Source: Nitrosospira sp. Nl5
GTDB lineage: Bacteria; Pseudomonadota; Gammaproteobacteria; Burkholderiales; Nitrosomonadaceae
Direction of reading: 5' to 3'
Assembly (NCBI RefSeq): GCF_900102495.1
Contig: NZ_FMVQ01000002.1
Coordinates: 248,001-312,000, forward strand
DNA: 64,000 nt
Shown: one piece after another, positions 24,495 to 34,211 of the stretch
How the letters are laid out: each line of letters opens with the position of its first letter
Position numbering within the stretch: position 1 is the first letter of the stretch
The notes under the pieces: generated by a model
Databases searched by the model: none
Seen by the model: only the letters and a program-made list of their open reading frames with translations
Told to the model about the DNA's origin: nothing
Program-made: the position numbers and the translations under genes

Positions 24495-26687
24495 TCATAA
24501 CTTGATGCGATTAAGGCGCAAAGCGTTGGTGACGACGGATACCGAGCTCATCGCCATCGCGGCGCCGGCGAACATCGGCGACAATAGCAACCCGAAGGCC
24601 GGATACAGCACGCCTGCTGCCAGCGGGATGCCAAGCGCGTTATAGCCAAAAGCAAAAGCCAGGTTCTGCCGGATGTTGCGCATGGTGGCGCGCGACAGCA
24701 CGATGGCGCGCAGATCACCCTTCACGAGCGTAACGCCGGCGCTTTCCATCGCGACATCGGTGCCGGTACCCATCGCGATTCCGACTTCGGCCTGGGCAAG
24801 TGCAGGCGCATCGTTGATGCCGTCGCCCGCCATCGCCACCGTGCGCCCGGCAGCTTGCAGCCGCTTCACATGACCCGCCTTGTCCTCGGGCAGGACTTCC
24901 GCCAGCGCCTCATCGATACCCAGTTGCCGCGCAACCGCGTCAGCCGTGCGCTGTGAATCTCCCGTCAGCATGACAATGCGCACGCCCAGATCCCTTAGGG
25001 TCGCGATGGCTTCCGGGGTGCTGTTCTTGACAGGATCAGCAACCGCGGCGATGCCGGCGGCACGGCCGTCGACAGCGAAGAACACCACCGTTTTTGATTC
25101 CTTGCGCCAGGTTTCCGCACGCGTTTCCAAGGCTTGCGTATCGACGTCGTGCTGGGAAAGGAAATTGCGGCTGCCTACCAGCACGTGCTTGCCGTCGATA
25201 TCGGCTTGCACGCCAAGACCGTTGATTGCATCGAACGCTTCCGCTGGGCGCGTAGTCAGCCCACGTGCTTTGGCGCCCTCGACGATTGCAAGCCCTATCG
25301 GATGCTCGGAAAGCTGCTCCACACCCGCCACCAACGCGAGCGCTTCGTCCTGCGCGATGCCTTCAGCGATAAAATCCGTGAGCGCGGGACGCCCAAGCGT
25401 CAAGGTGCCGGTCTTGTCTACTACCACCGTATCGATATCGCGCATGCGCTCGATCGCTTCGGCATTGCGGAATAGGATGCCCGATTTGACGCCCTGCCCC
25501 ATTGCAACAGTCATGGAAATCGGCGTGGCGAGACCCAGTGCGCAGGGACAGGCGATGATGAGAACCGCAACGGCATTGAGAAACGCGTAGGCAAATTTTG
25601 GCTCGGGGCCGAGAAACCACCAGGCGAGGGCCGTCATGACGGCGATAGCGATAACGATCTGAACGAAGTATGCCGCGATGACATCGGCGAAGCGCTGGAT
25701 TGGCGCACGCGTGCGCTGCGCTTCCCCGACCATGTGAACGATGCGCGCCAGCAGCGTATCCGCCCCCACGTGCTCGGCGCGAATGACCAGCGAGCCGTTG
25801 CTGTTCACGGTTGCACCGGTGACCTTGTCCCCCGTTGCCTTGGCCACCGGCACGGGCTCGCCGGTGATCATCGATTCATCCACCCGGCTTGAGCCCTCGA
25901 GTACCGTCCCGTCCACGGGAATTTTTTCCCCCGGTTTCACGCGCAGCCGGTTGCCCACGGCCACCACCTCAAGCGGCACCTGTTCCTCCATTCCATCGTC
26001 ATTCAGCCGCCACGCCTGGTTGGGCGCGAGTTTCAGCAATTGCTGGATTGCCCGGCTGGTCTGGCCCATGGCCCGCGACTGTAGGAAGTCGCCGAGCGTC
26101 ACCAGCGTGACGATGACTGCCGCCGCCTCGAAATACGTTCCCACCGCGCCGTGCTCGCGGAATCCCGCCGGGAACCAGCCGGGCATTAGCACGGCGGCGA
26201 GGCTGAACAGGTATGCAAACCCCACTCCCAGCCCGATCAGCGTATACATGTTGAGTGCACGATGTGCGAGAGAAAGCCAGAACTTATGCAGGATCGGCCA
26301 GCCAACCCACAGCACCACCGGCGTGCCCAGCAGGAACTCGACCCAGCCGCGTTCACGGGGCTGGAGTCCGAACGGCTCGTGGATGCCCGTCATTGGCGCC
26401 ATCGCAACGGCCACCAAGGGGATCGACAGCGCGATTCCGACCCGCAGCCGGCGCGCAAGGTCGGCTAGCTCGGAATCCTCGTCCTCGCCCGCGCCGGTGC
26501 CTGGAACAGGCACGAGTGCCATGCCGCAGATGGGGCAATCGCCCGCTGAGGCCTGCACGATCTCGGGATGCATCGGACACGTCCATTTGACTCCCTCCGC
26601 TGCCGGCCGGGAGCCCGGAGCCGTGACGTCCTCATCCTGATGATCGTGAGCGCGTGATGGCTGCGGATGGTTCAGGCCTTTGTTCAT
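24495..26687 (-). CDS. copA: Copper-type P1B ATPase with N-terminal heavy-metal-binding domain
   Basis: This 730-residue pump uses ATP to move copper-type cations out of the cytoplasm. A His-rich start leads to the metal-binding motif CPMHPEI (37-43) with CPICGM (51-56). The actuator motif TGEP is at 275-278, the transport-site CPC at 380-382, the phosphorylated DKTGT at 424-428, and the SEHPIG motif marks the nucleotide domain. The C-terminal helices carry the [13 protein letters not shown] sequence of P1B-type copper pumps. No CxxC HMA domain is present, which resembles the CopB/SilP branch; the exact ion (Cu+ versus Cu2+/Ag+) is inferred. It may be co-transcribed with the lipoprotein at 24074. 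Confidence 0.92.
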   Translation of the reverse strand: MNKGLNHPQPSRAHDHQDEDVTAPGSRPAAEGVKWTCPMHPEIVQASAGDCPICGMALVPVPGTGAGEDEDSELADLARRLRVGIALSIPLVAVAMAPMTGIHEPFGLQPRERGWVEFLLGTPVVLWVGWPILHKFWLSLAHRALNMYTLIGLGVGFAYLFSLAAVLMPGWFPAGFREHGAVGTYFEAAAVIVTLVTLGDFLQSRAMGQTSRAIQQLLKLAPNQAWRLNDDGMEEQVPLEVVAVGNRLRVKPGEKIPVDGTVLEGSSRVDESMITGEPVPVAKATGDKVTGATVNSNGSLVIRAEHVGADTLLARIVHMVGEAQRTRAPIQRFADVIAAYFVQIVIAIAVMTALAWWFLGPEPKFAYAFLNAVAVLIIACPCALGLATPISMTVAMGQGVKSGILFRNAEAIERMRDIDTVVVDKTGTLTLGRPALTDFIAEGIAQDEALALVAGVEQLSEHPIGLAIVEGAKARGLTTRPAEAFDAINGLGVQADIDGKHVLVGSRNFLSQHDVDTQALETRAETWRKESKTVVFFAVDGRAAGIAAVADPVKNSTPEAIATLRDLGVRIVMLTGDSQRTADAVARQLGIDEALAEVLPEDKAGHVKRLQAAGRTVAMAGDGINDAPALAQAEVGIAMGTGTDVAMESAGVTLVKGDLRAIVLSRATMRNIRQNLAFAFGYNALGIPLAAGVLYPAFGLLLSPMFAGAAMAMSSVSVVTNALRLNRIKL

Positions 26688-26891
26688 TTCCGATCTCGCG
26701 TGAAATCGTTTCCGGGAATATGGCTTGGCGACCTGGCTGCTAAACGTGCAAGTACTTCAAATGGGCCGCATTTTCACTCAGCCATAATTCATATTAGATC
26801 AGCTTTTAATATTTGAACAATTTTTGGGAATTATTTTATTGTTCCGATGGGCCTCTCCTGAGGCCTGAGATTATTTGGTTGTTACAATCGT

Positions 26892-26986
26892 GATGGGTTG
26901 CGCTTTGCTCCACCCATCCTACCTGGAGCGCCAAACGAAAGTGCTTAGTCTTTCGTAGGATGGGTGGAGCAAAGCGCAACCCATCA
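26892..26986. repeat. Facing pair of REP sequences
   Basis: GATGGGTTGCGCTTTGCTCC...CATCCTAC at 26892-26922 and its inverted partner at 26955-26986 form a pair that can fold back on itself, with CGAAAG-type complementarity in the spacer. They lie 30 bases from the RAYT stop. The remaining AT-rich DNA from 26688 to 26880 shows no gene. Confidence 0.85.
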
Positions 26987-27015
26987 TTTCGGCAGCCCCA
27001 TCATTTCGATTTACT

Positions 27016-27549
27016 TCACACCTCACCAAATTGACCGCTGCTTACCTCCGCATTTCCAGCCCAATCTCTTTGATATATCCCAACTTCTACGTAACGATGA
27101 AACGTGGAATACGGCCAATCCGCAACGTACTCGACATGCCGATGTTTTACCGGGTTGTAATGAATGTAATCCATATGACGTTGCCAATCATTATCGTCGC
27201 GCAACGTATGCTCCCAATAACGGCGCTGCCAGATGCCGCGCTCACCCTTCCGGACTTTGCTGAGGGAGCGGGGACTACGATCTGGCAAGCCGCGCGAGAA
27301 TGCTGCTTTGACACGCCGCCAGCGGTCGGGATAATCGGCGTCGCCCGCCGGTAATGTCCAGATGCAATGCAAGTGCTCCGGCAGAACAACCATGGCGTCG
27401 AGAACAAAAGGATATTCGGCTTTTACAGAGCGAAACGCCTTGCGCAAGGCGTCAATATGGTCCACGAGTAGATTTTGGCTACGATCAGCCAGTGCCACTG
27501 TAAAAAAATAGCTGCCACCCTTGACGAAATTGCGCCGATATTCGGTCAT
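27016..27549 (-). CDS. REP-associated tyrosine transposase (RAYT)
   Basis: The 177-residue protein is a single-domain HUH endonuclease related to IS200 transposases. LPEHLHCIW supplies the His-x-His metal site (59 and 61), and DYIHYNPVKH (127-136) holds the catalytic Tyr. WPYSTFHRYVE is a typical C-terminal family segment. RAYTs cut and join single-stranded REP sequences. Here REP units lie directly on both sides (26892-26986 and 27591-27621), and five further units of related sequence are spread over the window or paired beside it. It is probably domesticated or chromosomally stable rather than a classic IS. Confidence 0.92.
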   Translation of the reverse strand: MTEYRRNFVKGGSYFFTVALADRSQNLLVDHIDALRKAFRSVKAEYPFVLDAMVVLPEHLHCIWTLPAGDADYPDRWRRVKAAFSRGLPDRSPRSLSKVRKGERGIWQRRYWEHTLRDDNDWQRHMDYIHYNPVKHRHVEYVADWPYSTFHRYVEVGIYQRDWAGNAEVSSGQFGEV

Positions 27550-27590
27550 GATTCAGTGTGTGATGGCGGATGGTTTTTTGGGATGGTTTT

Positions 27591-27621
27591 GATGGGTTGC
27601 GCTTTGCTCCACCCATCCTAC
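27591..27621. repeat. REP sequence upstream of the RAYT gene
   Basis: GATGGGTTGCGCTTTGCTCC...CATCCTAC, identical in its core to the unit at 26892-26922 and in the same orientation. It lies 42 bases from the RAYT start. Confidence 0.85.
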
Positions 27622-27719
27622 CAGTGAGGGACGATAAGGACAGCTCTTATTTACCCCTCGCCTGGTTCTCCGACGCTACTAGGTTTTACGTTTCCGGATT
27701 CCGGTTTTGCGTAAGGACG

Positions 27720-28280
27720 CTAGTGCGTATGTCCATCCTGTGCATTTCCGGGAGTGCCCATATGCGTGGTTTCTTCGCCAGCCTGCGCTTTTGCGGTGAT
27801 GTCCTGATATTCCTGAGGCGTCATTTCCGGCAGTTTCCTGATAAAGGCGACGATGGCCCATAGCGTGTCGTCGTCATGACTTCGCCCCCAGGCAGGCATC
27901 CCCGTCATCTTGATGCCGTGTTTAATCACCCAGAAAGCTAGTTTTGGATCGATACGCACCTCGGAAAGATCTGGCGGTTTTGGATAAAGGCCCAGCCTTA
28001 TGGCTGACTCCTCCGCCCCGGGAGCCAAATGACAACCTCTGCACATTGCGGCATATTCCCCGGCGCCTTGCAGCACCAGCCTGGGGGTCTCCAATTCCGG
28101 GACCTCGATATCCGCTGCGCGGATTTCGATGGAACGCTGGCGCAACGTTTCCAGGATCTTCGTAGTGATAGGCCAATGCGGTTTGTCGGCTGCGATGTCG
28201 TATATGCCGGCGTAAATATAGGCCACGCCCACCGCGGCAATACCCGCAAACACAGTAACCGGAATCAGCCATTGCTTCAT
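27720..28280 (-). CDS. Membrane-anchored monoheme cytochrome c
   Basis: The 186-residue protein has an uncleaved N-terminal anchor (residues 5-25) and one heme-binding motif CRGCH (80-84); MTGMP further on supplies the Met ligand. The C-terminus is His-rich (GNAQDGHTH). Layout and sequence match the N-terminal module of the triheme cytochrome at 35204-36376: IYxAGIYDIAA-like start, HWPIT, RSIEIRAADIEVP, then CxxCH and GIKMTGMPAW. It probably carries electrons in the periplasm. It is divergent from chrA, with no partner enzyme next to it. Confidence 0.88.
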   Translation of the reverse strand: MKQWLIPVTVFAGIAAVGVAYIYAGIYDIAADKPHWPITTKILETLRQRSIEIRAADIEVPELETPRLVLQGAGEYAAMCRGCHLAPGAEESAIRLGLYPKPPDLSEVRIDPKLAFWVIKHGIKMTGMPAWGRSHDDDTLWAIVAFIRKLPEMTPQEYQDITAKAQAGEETTHMGTPGNAQDGHTH

Positions 28281-28686
28281 TTTGATTTCCTCAATTTACC
28301 AAAGCCAGTTAGCACACACCTTCAATATCGACGAACGCATGTTTAGCGTGAATATCAAGGATCACGCCAGCGCCCCGGGTGCCTTTGCCCAAGGCCTTGT
28401 GCCACCATCTGATAGCCCGCTTTCAGCCTTTTCAGCAGGCGGCTTAAATGAGAAACGGGAGAAACGGGGGAACCTTTCAGAAACGCTCGACAACCCAGGT
28501 CCGAAGAAATTTCCCCCTTCCCTAATCATCTTAGCAACAAATAGACATGGCCGACCCCTTGTTTTTTGCACTGTAAAAAACTAACATCCGGATACCAAAC
28601 CGGGGGATTTAGCAGCCTCCCCATTCAAGACGCTCGCGTCCAAGGCTTGCTCCAATCTTAGGGGTTTCCCCCGTAGAGGAGAGTTC
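28281..28686. other. Divergent intergenic region between cytochrome c and chrA
   Basis: No gene is supported; short frames here lack ribosome sites. Promoters for both flanking genes must lie here. GTAGAGGAGAG just before 28687 is a strong ribosome site for chrA. Confidence 0.4.
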
Positions 28687-30051
28687 ATGGACGTTGCAAG
28701 TAACAATAGCAAGGCCTCGCAAATCCCAAATCCCCCCACGCCCATCACGCTCGCACAAGCTGCGCGGTATTGGTTAAGGCTTGGATTCATGAGCTTTGGC
28801 GGTCCTGCCGGGCAAATCGCAATCATGCACCACGACTTGGTGGAGGAGAAACGCTGGATTTCAGAAAAGCGTTTTCTGCACGCCTTAAACTATTGCATGG
28901 TTCTACCCGGTCCGGAAGCGCAGCAGCTCGCTACCTACATTGGCTGGCTGCTGCATCGAACCTGGGGCGGGATCATAGCAGGCGGATTGTTCGTCCTGCC
29001 CTCGTTTTTTATTCTGGTAGGGCTTGCATGGGTATACATGGCTTATGGCTCGCTTCCAGCGGTGGCGGGCATGCTCTACGGCTTTAAGCCCGCGGTGGTT
29101 GCAATTGTCCTGTTCGCCGCTTATCGCATTGGCTCACGGGTATTACGAAATACAGTTACCTGGAGCATTGCCGCCGCGGCTTTTTTGGCGATTTTTGTTT
29201 TTAAACTGCCATTTCCCGTTATCGTATTGACAGCCGGTCTGATTGGCTTCGTAGGGGGGAACATAGCTCCTCGATACTTCAAGCCAGGTGGGGGACATGG
29301 CGGTGCTGAGAAAGGATTTGGTCCCGCTCTCATCGATGATGATACCCCCACGCCCCCACATGCCTTGTTCAGTTGGGTAAAACTGGCGCGTGTCACAGCT
29401 GTGGGATTGGCTCTTTGGGTGGTCGTGATAAGCATGCTGACGCTTCGGTACGGGTGGGACAGTGCGTTCACCCAAATCGCCTGGTTCTTCACCAAGGCGG
29501 CGTTACTTACCTTCGGTGGCGCTTACGCAGTTCTGCCTTATGTTTACCAGGGAGCGGTGGAACATTACCAGTGGTTATCCCCAGTCCAGATGATCGATGG
29601 ACTTGCCCTGGGCGAGACCACTCCTGGTCCTCTCATCATGGTGGTCACTTTTGTGGGTTTCGTTGGCGGCTGGACCAAGGAGGCTTTTGGCCCTGATGCG
29701 ATCTTTGCATCAGCCTTCGTTGCCTCTGCAATCGCCACTTTCTTTACCTTCCTGCCCAGTTTTATTTTTATTTTGCTAGGAGGTCCCTTTATCGAAACCA
29801 CGCATGGCAACCTGAAGCTGACGGCACCCCTCACGGCCATTACCGCCGCCGTGGTAGGAGTTATCGTGAACCTTGCCCTGTTCTTCGCCTATCACGTATT
29901 CTGGCCTTCCGGCCTGGGTCAGCCGGTGGACTGGCTTTCTGTCCTGATTGCTGCCGTAGCCCTGATTGCCTTATTTCGTTTTAAAGCGGGAGTCATACCC
30001 ATTATCCTGGGTTGCGGCACCCTCGGCATGGCATTGAATCTATTTCATTGA
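28687..30051 (+). CDS. chrA: Chromate transporter ChrA (two-domain)
   Basis: The 454-residue membrane protein exports chromate from the cytoplasm. The two homologous CHR halves are visible. The first has RLGFMSFGGPAGQIAIMH and then PGPEAQQLATYIG; the second has FTKAALLTFGGAYAVLPYV followed by ETTPGPLIMVVTFVGFV. Ten or more hydrophobic segments fit the family topology. The start is fixed by GAGGAGAGTTC before the ATG. No chrB regulator lies next to it. Confidence 0.93.
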   Translation: MDVASNNSKASQIPNPPTPITLAQAARYWLRLGFMSFGGPAGQIAIMHHDLVEEKRWISEKRFLHALNYCMVLPGPEAQQLATYIGWLLHRTWGGIIAGGLFVLPSFFILVGLAWVYMAYGSLPAVAGMLYGFKPAVVAIVLFAAYRIGSRVLRNTVTWSIAAAAFLAIFVFKLPFPVIVLTAGLIGFVGGNIAPRYFKPGGGHGGAEKGFGPALIDDDTPTPPHALFSWVKLARVTAVGLALWVVVISMLTLRYGWDSAFTQIAWFFTKAALLTFGGAYAVLPYVYQGAVEHYQWLSPVQMIDGLALGETTPGPLIMVVTFVGFVGGWTKEAFGPDAIFASAFVASAIATFFTFLPSFIFILLGGPFIETTHGNLKLTAPLTAITAAVVGVIVNLALFFAYHVFWPSGLGQPVDWLSVLIAAVALIALFRFKAGVIPIILGCGTLGMALNLFH

Positions 30052-30208
30052 TGATCTGGGCGTGTCAGCTGGATGAACGTTTGCCAAAATCAAGGGATCA
30101 CGCAGTAGCCGGTATGGAAGTTGTAGAAAAAGAGAATGTGACGCTTGTACCTCGTTAGGAGAAAATCGGCAGCCGTCTAGTATCGGGCTTTCAGGGAGAG
30201 GTGCAGCG

Positions 30209-30592
30209 TCAGCGCAACTGATCACAGCCGGGCAGGATGACGGCGCCCAGTCCCCCATAAAACATTGCGAGAATCGAAAGCCCGGCCAGGACGCGCATGG
30301 TCGCCAGGATAAACCCGACCTGCTCCGCGGGAGGGGCGACTCGCGCGATCAGGGCATGGACGGAACCGGCGCGGACAGCGCTGAAGCCGACGATCGCGAT
30401 GCACACGGCGGTGGCGGCCAGGATGATGGAGATGACGAGGCCATCCCCCCCTGCCCTGTCTTCACCCGGATTGAAGGCGCATAGCGAGGACTGGCTGCCG
30501 TAGATCAAGGTCAGATGCACGGCCCAGACAATGGGACCGAACAGAATGAAGACCAGCGTGCCCATGCCCTGACGATTGGAATTGGTTCCCAT
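30209..30592 (-). CDS. Small membrane protein of the oxidase operon
   Basis: The 127-residue product has three hydrophobic segments (about 10-33, 48-72 and 92-118). Its first segment carries FGPIVWAVHLTLIYG, a motif I associate with small proteins accompanying cytochrome oxidase gene sets. The ATG at 30592 lies 6 bases after the stop of the fused oxidase subunit, which makes it the last gene of that operon. No known function; a helper role in oxidase assembly is inferred from position only. Confidence 0.7.
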   Translation of the reverse strand: MGTNSNRQGMGTLVFILFGPIVWAVHLTLIYGSQSSLCAFNPGEDRAGGDGLVISIILAATAVCIAIVGFSAVRAGSVHALIARVAPPAEQVGFILATMRVLAGLSILAMFYGGLGAVILPGCDQLR

Positions 30593-30597
30593 GCGCG

Positions 30598-33135
30598 TCA
30601 CCCTATCAACCTCGGGAAGCCATGGATGAGGACGAGGCCGCACAGGCCCTGCGCCGCGGTGTACCAGTAGAGCAGCGCGGCATTGTCGAACGTGATGCGG
30701 CGCTCCCGGTCCATCCGTTTAGCGGCAAGTCTGCCGCAGGCGAAGGCGCACAGGATGATCGTGGCGAAAGCAGCCTGCCCGGTGAGGACAGCGGCCATAT
30801 ATACCATGGCGCTGTACGCATTGGCAGAGGGGTCGAGGCCCGTCCGCACATGCCCGAGCACCTCCAGGCCGACCGCGCCGGCGAGCAACGCCGCCGCCAG
30901 TACCAGCAGGGCAGGCACCAGCAAGGAAAACCGGCCTGCTGCGGGAAGCCGCTTTTCCGCCCAATAGACCAACGCGCTTCCGCCAGTCAGGAGAAGCGCG
31001 GAGCCAAGCGGATAGGTCCACGGGGGCAATGCCGGAGAACCACCGGGTGCCCAGACTTCCGGAGAAACGGTCCAGAGATAAAGATAGGAGAAGACGTAAG
31101 AAATAAAGAGTGACGCCCCGACCAGCATCAGGATCACCATGGCCCACCAGCTATGGCTCATCGGACCGGTCATGTAAGTTGGCAACCTGATCCCGCCGCC
31201 GATATCGACTTCCCCTTGATCCGGCCTGTCCAGCTGCCAGGCCCAAACGATGCAGGAGACGATGGCCAGCACGCCGCAAGTCAGGGCGATGGCAACAGCC
31301 TTGACAGTCAGCAGTAAAAAGCACGCGGCGGTAAAAACAGCGGCAGCCAGATGCGTCCAGCTCGGGCCGGGCATCTGGATCACATATTGCGGCTTGGCCT
31401 CGATGACCGAGGTGATGACGGTTTCACGCCCTCCCGTGGGCGCATTGGGCAGATAATGCAGCCCTTCACGCACCTGTTGGGCCAGGTCGGGCTGATCCCA
31501 CAGAGGGTCCCGGCTGGTCACGTGGGGGATCGAGCGGGTCGAATAAACATCGTTGGGGAGGAACTCGAGCGTTCCCGCATTCCATGGATTTTCCGGTCCA
31601 CCCCGGCCAAAGCGGAAATTGCGGACGAGGTCGATGATGAAGACCAGAACGCCGGTGGCCATGATGAAAGCGCCGGCTGTCGAAATCAAGTTGAGCATAT
31701 CCCAGCCGAGATAGCCGGGATAGGTCCAGACGCGGCGAGGCATCCCGGAAAGGCCGGTAATATGCATGGGAAAAAATGCCGTGTTGAAGCCGATGAACAT
31801 CAGCCAGAAGGCCCAGCGGCCCAACCGTTCCGACAGCATCTTGCGGCTGACCATAGGGGCCCAGAAATAAAAGGTCGCGAACAGCGGGAACACCATGCCC
31901 CCCACCAGCACGTAATGCAGGTGGGCGACAATGAAATAGGTGTCATGCGCCTGGAAATCGAACGGCACGACCGCCACCATCACCCCGGTCAGTCCGCCAA
32001 GTACAAAGATGAACAGGAAACCCATGACAAACAGGGACGGCACCGTCACGCGGAACCGGCTTTTGCGGGTGGCGATAGTGGCGATCCACGAAAATACCTG
32101 AATGCCGGACGGAATGGCGACGGCCATGCTTGCCGCCGAGAAAAACGCTAGGCTGAGCCCGGGAATACCCGTGGTGAACATGTGATGCACCCACAGCCCG
32201 AAGCTGAAAAAGCCGGTGGCGATCAGGGCGACGACGATTAGCCGGTAGCCGACCAGGGGTGTTTGCGCCATGACGGGGATCATCATGGAAACCAGGCCTG
32301 CTGCGGGCAGGAAGATGATGTAGACCTCAGGGTGGCCAAAGAACCAGAACAGATGCTGCCAGAGCAGGGCATCGCCCCCGGACGCCGCGGTAAAGAAGGG
32401 CCAGCCGAAGGCGCGTTCGAGTTCCAGCAGCATGGTGGCGAGGATGACGGCGGGAAAGGCAAATACGATCATCGCGGCGAAAATCAGCATTGCCCAGGCG
32501 AAAATGGGCATCTTCGCCAGCGTCATGCCGGGCGGACGCGTGCGCAGAACGCCAACGATGATTTCGATGGCCCCGGCGATCGCCGATATTTCGATAAAGC
32601 CGATTCCGAGCAGCCAGAAATCGGCATTGCTGCCCGGCGAATATTCGGTAAGCGTCAGCGGCGGATACATGAACCACCCGCCTTTGGGCGCCATGTCGTA
32701 AAAAATGGTGGAGAAGAACACCAGGCCCCCGATGATATAGGCCCAGATGGCGAAGGCGCTGAGGCGGGGAAAAGGCAGGTCGCGGGCCGCCAGCATCTGA
32801 GGAAGCAGCATCACCCCCAGGGCTTCGACCACGGGGACCGCGAACAGGAACATCATCGTCGTGCCGTGGACAGTGAAAATCTGGTTATAAAGGTCCTGGC
32901 CGAGGAAATTGTTGTCGGGGACCGCCAACTGCGTGCGCATCAATAGCGCCAGAATTCCTGCCAAGACAAAAAACAGGAGCGCCGCGCCGATATAAAGCGT
33001 ACCGATGACGGTGTTGTTCACCGCCGTCAGCATTCTGAAGCCTTTGGGGGTCGCCCAGATCCGCTCGAGCTCCTCCAATTCCCCTTTGGGGCGTGGGCCT
33101 TTGTTCGGCAGCTCTGCTGGATATTGTTGCATCAT
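30598..33135 (-). CDS. ctaD: Cytochrome c oxidase, fused subunits I and III
   Basis: This 845-residue protein joins the catalytic heme-copper subunit I (to about residue 590) and a subunit-III-like domain (about 600-845). Heme a ligand His90 lies in TVHGTTMMF. The CuB site is GHPEVYI (His268, Glu270, Tyr272 with the His-Tyr cross-link) and His317/318 in WVHHMFTTG; later DTYFIVAHLHYVLVG gives the remaining heme ligands. Glu in HPEV marks an A1-type proton channel. The subunit III part shows SHSWWAMVILMLVGASLF. The gene is cotranscribed with subunit II and cytochrome genes upstream. It reduces O2 at the cytoplasmic membrane. Confidence 0.94.
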   Translation of the reverse strand: MMQQYPAELPNKGPRPKGELEELERIWATPKGFRMLTAVNNTVIGTLYIGAALLFFVLAGILALLMRTQLAVPDNNFLGQDLYNQIFTVHGTTMMFLFAVPVVEALGVMLLPQMLAARDLPFPRLSAFAIWAYIIGGLVFFSTIFYDMAPKGGWFMYPPLTLTEYSPGSNADFWLLGIGFIEISAIAGAIEIIVGVLRTRPPGMTLAKMPIFAWAMLIFAAMIVFAFPAVILATMLLELERAFGWPFFTAASGGDALLWQHLFWFFGHPEVYIIFLPAAGLVSMMIPVMAQTPLVGYRLIVVALIATGFFSFGLWVHHMFTTGIPGLSLAFFSAASMAVAIPSGIQVFSWIATIATRKSRFRVTVPSLFVMGFLFIFVLGGLTGVMVAVVPFDFQAHDTYFIVAHLHYVLVGGMVFPLFATFYFWAPMVSRKMLSERLGRWAFWLMFIGFNTAFFPMHITGLSGMPRRVWTYPGYLGWDMLNLISTAGAFIMATGVLVFIIDLVRNFRFGRGGPENPWNAGTLEFLPNDVYSTRSIPHVTSRDPLWDQPDLAQQVREGLHYLPNAPTGGRETVITSVIEAKPQYVIQMPGPSWTHLAAAVFTAACFLLLTVKAVAIALTCGVLAIVSCIVWAWQLDRPDQGEVDIGGGIRLPTYMTGPMSHSWWAMVILMLVGASLFISYVFSYLYLWTVSPEVWAPGGSPALPPWTYPLGSALLLTGGSALVYWAEKRLPAAGRFSLLVPALLVLAAALLAGAVGLEVLGHVRTGLDPSANAYSAMVYMAAVLTGQAAFATIILCAFACGRLAAKRMDRERRITFDNAALLYWYTAAQGLCGLVLIHGFPRLIG

Positions 33136-33144
33136 GGTCCCCGA

Positions 33145-34209
33145 TCAGCGCAGGAAAAACAGGACGATCAGTCCGGCGAAATAACAACCGAGCACGGTCG
33201 CGGAGTCGATCCCCATGCGCAGGATGGTCTTGTCGCCGCGCTCGGCCATGCCAATGACGAAGAGCGCGGTGAGCGCGATGCCCAGAAGGGCCCCGAAAAC
33301 ACTGAAGGCTCCGGCCTGATTCAGGATCGGGTCTCCCGTGCCCACGAGATCAATGACAAAGATCAGGCCCACATGGATGAGGTTGGTGCCCAGGATCTCG
33401 GAAACCGCGAGGGTATAGAGACCGGCGCGGGCAGCGGTTACGGCGGTGCTGAACTCGGGCAGACAGGTCGCAAAAGCCAGCAGCACGAATCCCACGAAAC
33501 TGCCGCCCAGCCCCGACTGTTCCGAAAGCGCGTCCCCTGCCCGCGACAGCAGATAACCGGCCACCAGGATGACAAGACCCAGTCCGGCGGTCCAGGTAAT
33601 CAGATTCGGCAAAGAACGATCCGCAAGCTCCTTGCTGGCCTCTTCTTCGGCCTCGGCCTGTTGCTTTTCGAGCCGGTGATCGACTTTGCCGTGCTCCGCG
33701 GCGATCCAGGGCTTTCGGTTCCGTGACCGGGAAAGTATATAGATGCTGAAGGCGTATCCCGCGGCACAGATCCAGGCCCAGATGCCAACGCCCAGGACAG
33801 AAATATCGCCCACGACCATTCCGGCCGCCGCGATGGCAAGCAGCAGGACATTCAGTCCGCCTTGAAGCATGACGTTGGGATCGGGAATGGCCGAGGTCAG
33901 CGCCTTGCGCCCAATGAGCTGATCGACGATCGCCAGAATGGCGACCTGAATGGCGGTTGAGCCCAAGAGGTTGTTGATCGCCAGTTCTGACGCGCCGGTT
34001 GCCGCGGATGTCACTGTCGCGCCGATCTCGGGCAAAGAAGTGACGCCCCCCAGCAGCAGCAGGCCTATGGTTGCCTGCCCGATGCCGGTCTTGGAACTGA
34101 TCGCGTTGGCATATCCTGTTATCCGTGCGCCAGCGAACCAGACGACGACTGCCGCAACCGCGAAGATGGAGAGGTTGACCGATATATTGGTTTGGGTGAA
34201 GTCGAACAT
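33145..34209 (-). CDS. CaCA-family sodium/calcium:cation antiporter
   Basis: The 354-residue membrane protein shows two alpha repeats, GGVTSLPEIGATVTSAATG near residue 55 and LLAFATCLPEFSTAVTAARAG near residue 247, the ion-binding signatures of the CaCA superfamily. About ten transmembrane helices are split by a charged loop (HRLEKQQAEAEEEASKEL). It stands inside the oxidase operon: 2 bases after the subunit II stop and 10 before the subunit I start. Coupling of cation or proton exchange to the oxidase is an inference from this position. The ion is unknown. Confidence 0.88.
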   Translation of the reverse strand: MFDFTQTNISVNLSIFAVAAVVVWFAGARITGYANAISSKTGIGQATIGLLLLGGVTSLPEIGATVTSAATGASELAINNLLGSTAIQVAILAIVDQLIGRKALTSAIPDPNVMLQGGLNVLLLAIAAAGMVVGDISVLGVGIWAWICAAGYAFSIYILSRSRNRKPWIAAEHGKVDHRLEKQQAEAEEEASKELADRSLPNLITWTAGLGLVILVAGYLLSRAGDALSEQSGLGGSFVGFVLLAFATCLPEFSTAVTAARAGLYTLAVSEILGTNLIHVGLIFVIDLVGTGDPILNQAGAFSVFGALLGIALTALFVIGMAERGDKTILRMGIDSATVLGCYFAGLIVLFFLR

Positions 34210-34211
34210 AG

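Noticed and set aside
25741..26640. Plus-strand frame of 299 residues
   Set aside because: It is antisense to copA; composition (Ser, Arg, Pro) and position fit a shadow frame of GC-rich coding DNA.
32263..32946. Plus-strand frame of 227 residues, His/Gly-rich
   Set aside because: Antisense to the fused oxidase subunit I; the richness reflects complementary codons of membrane helices.
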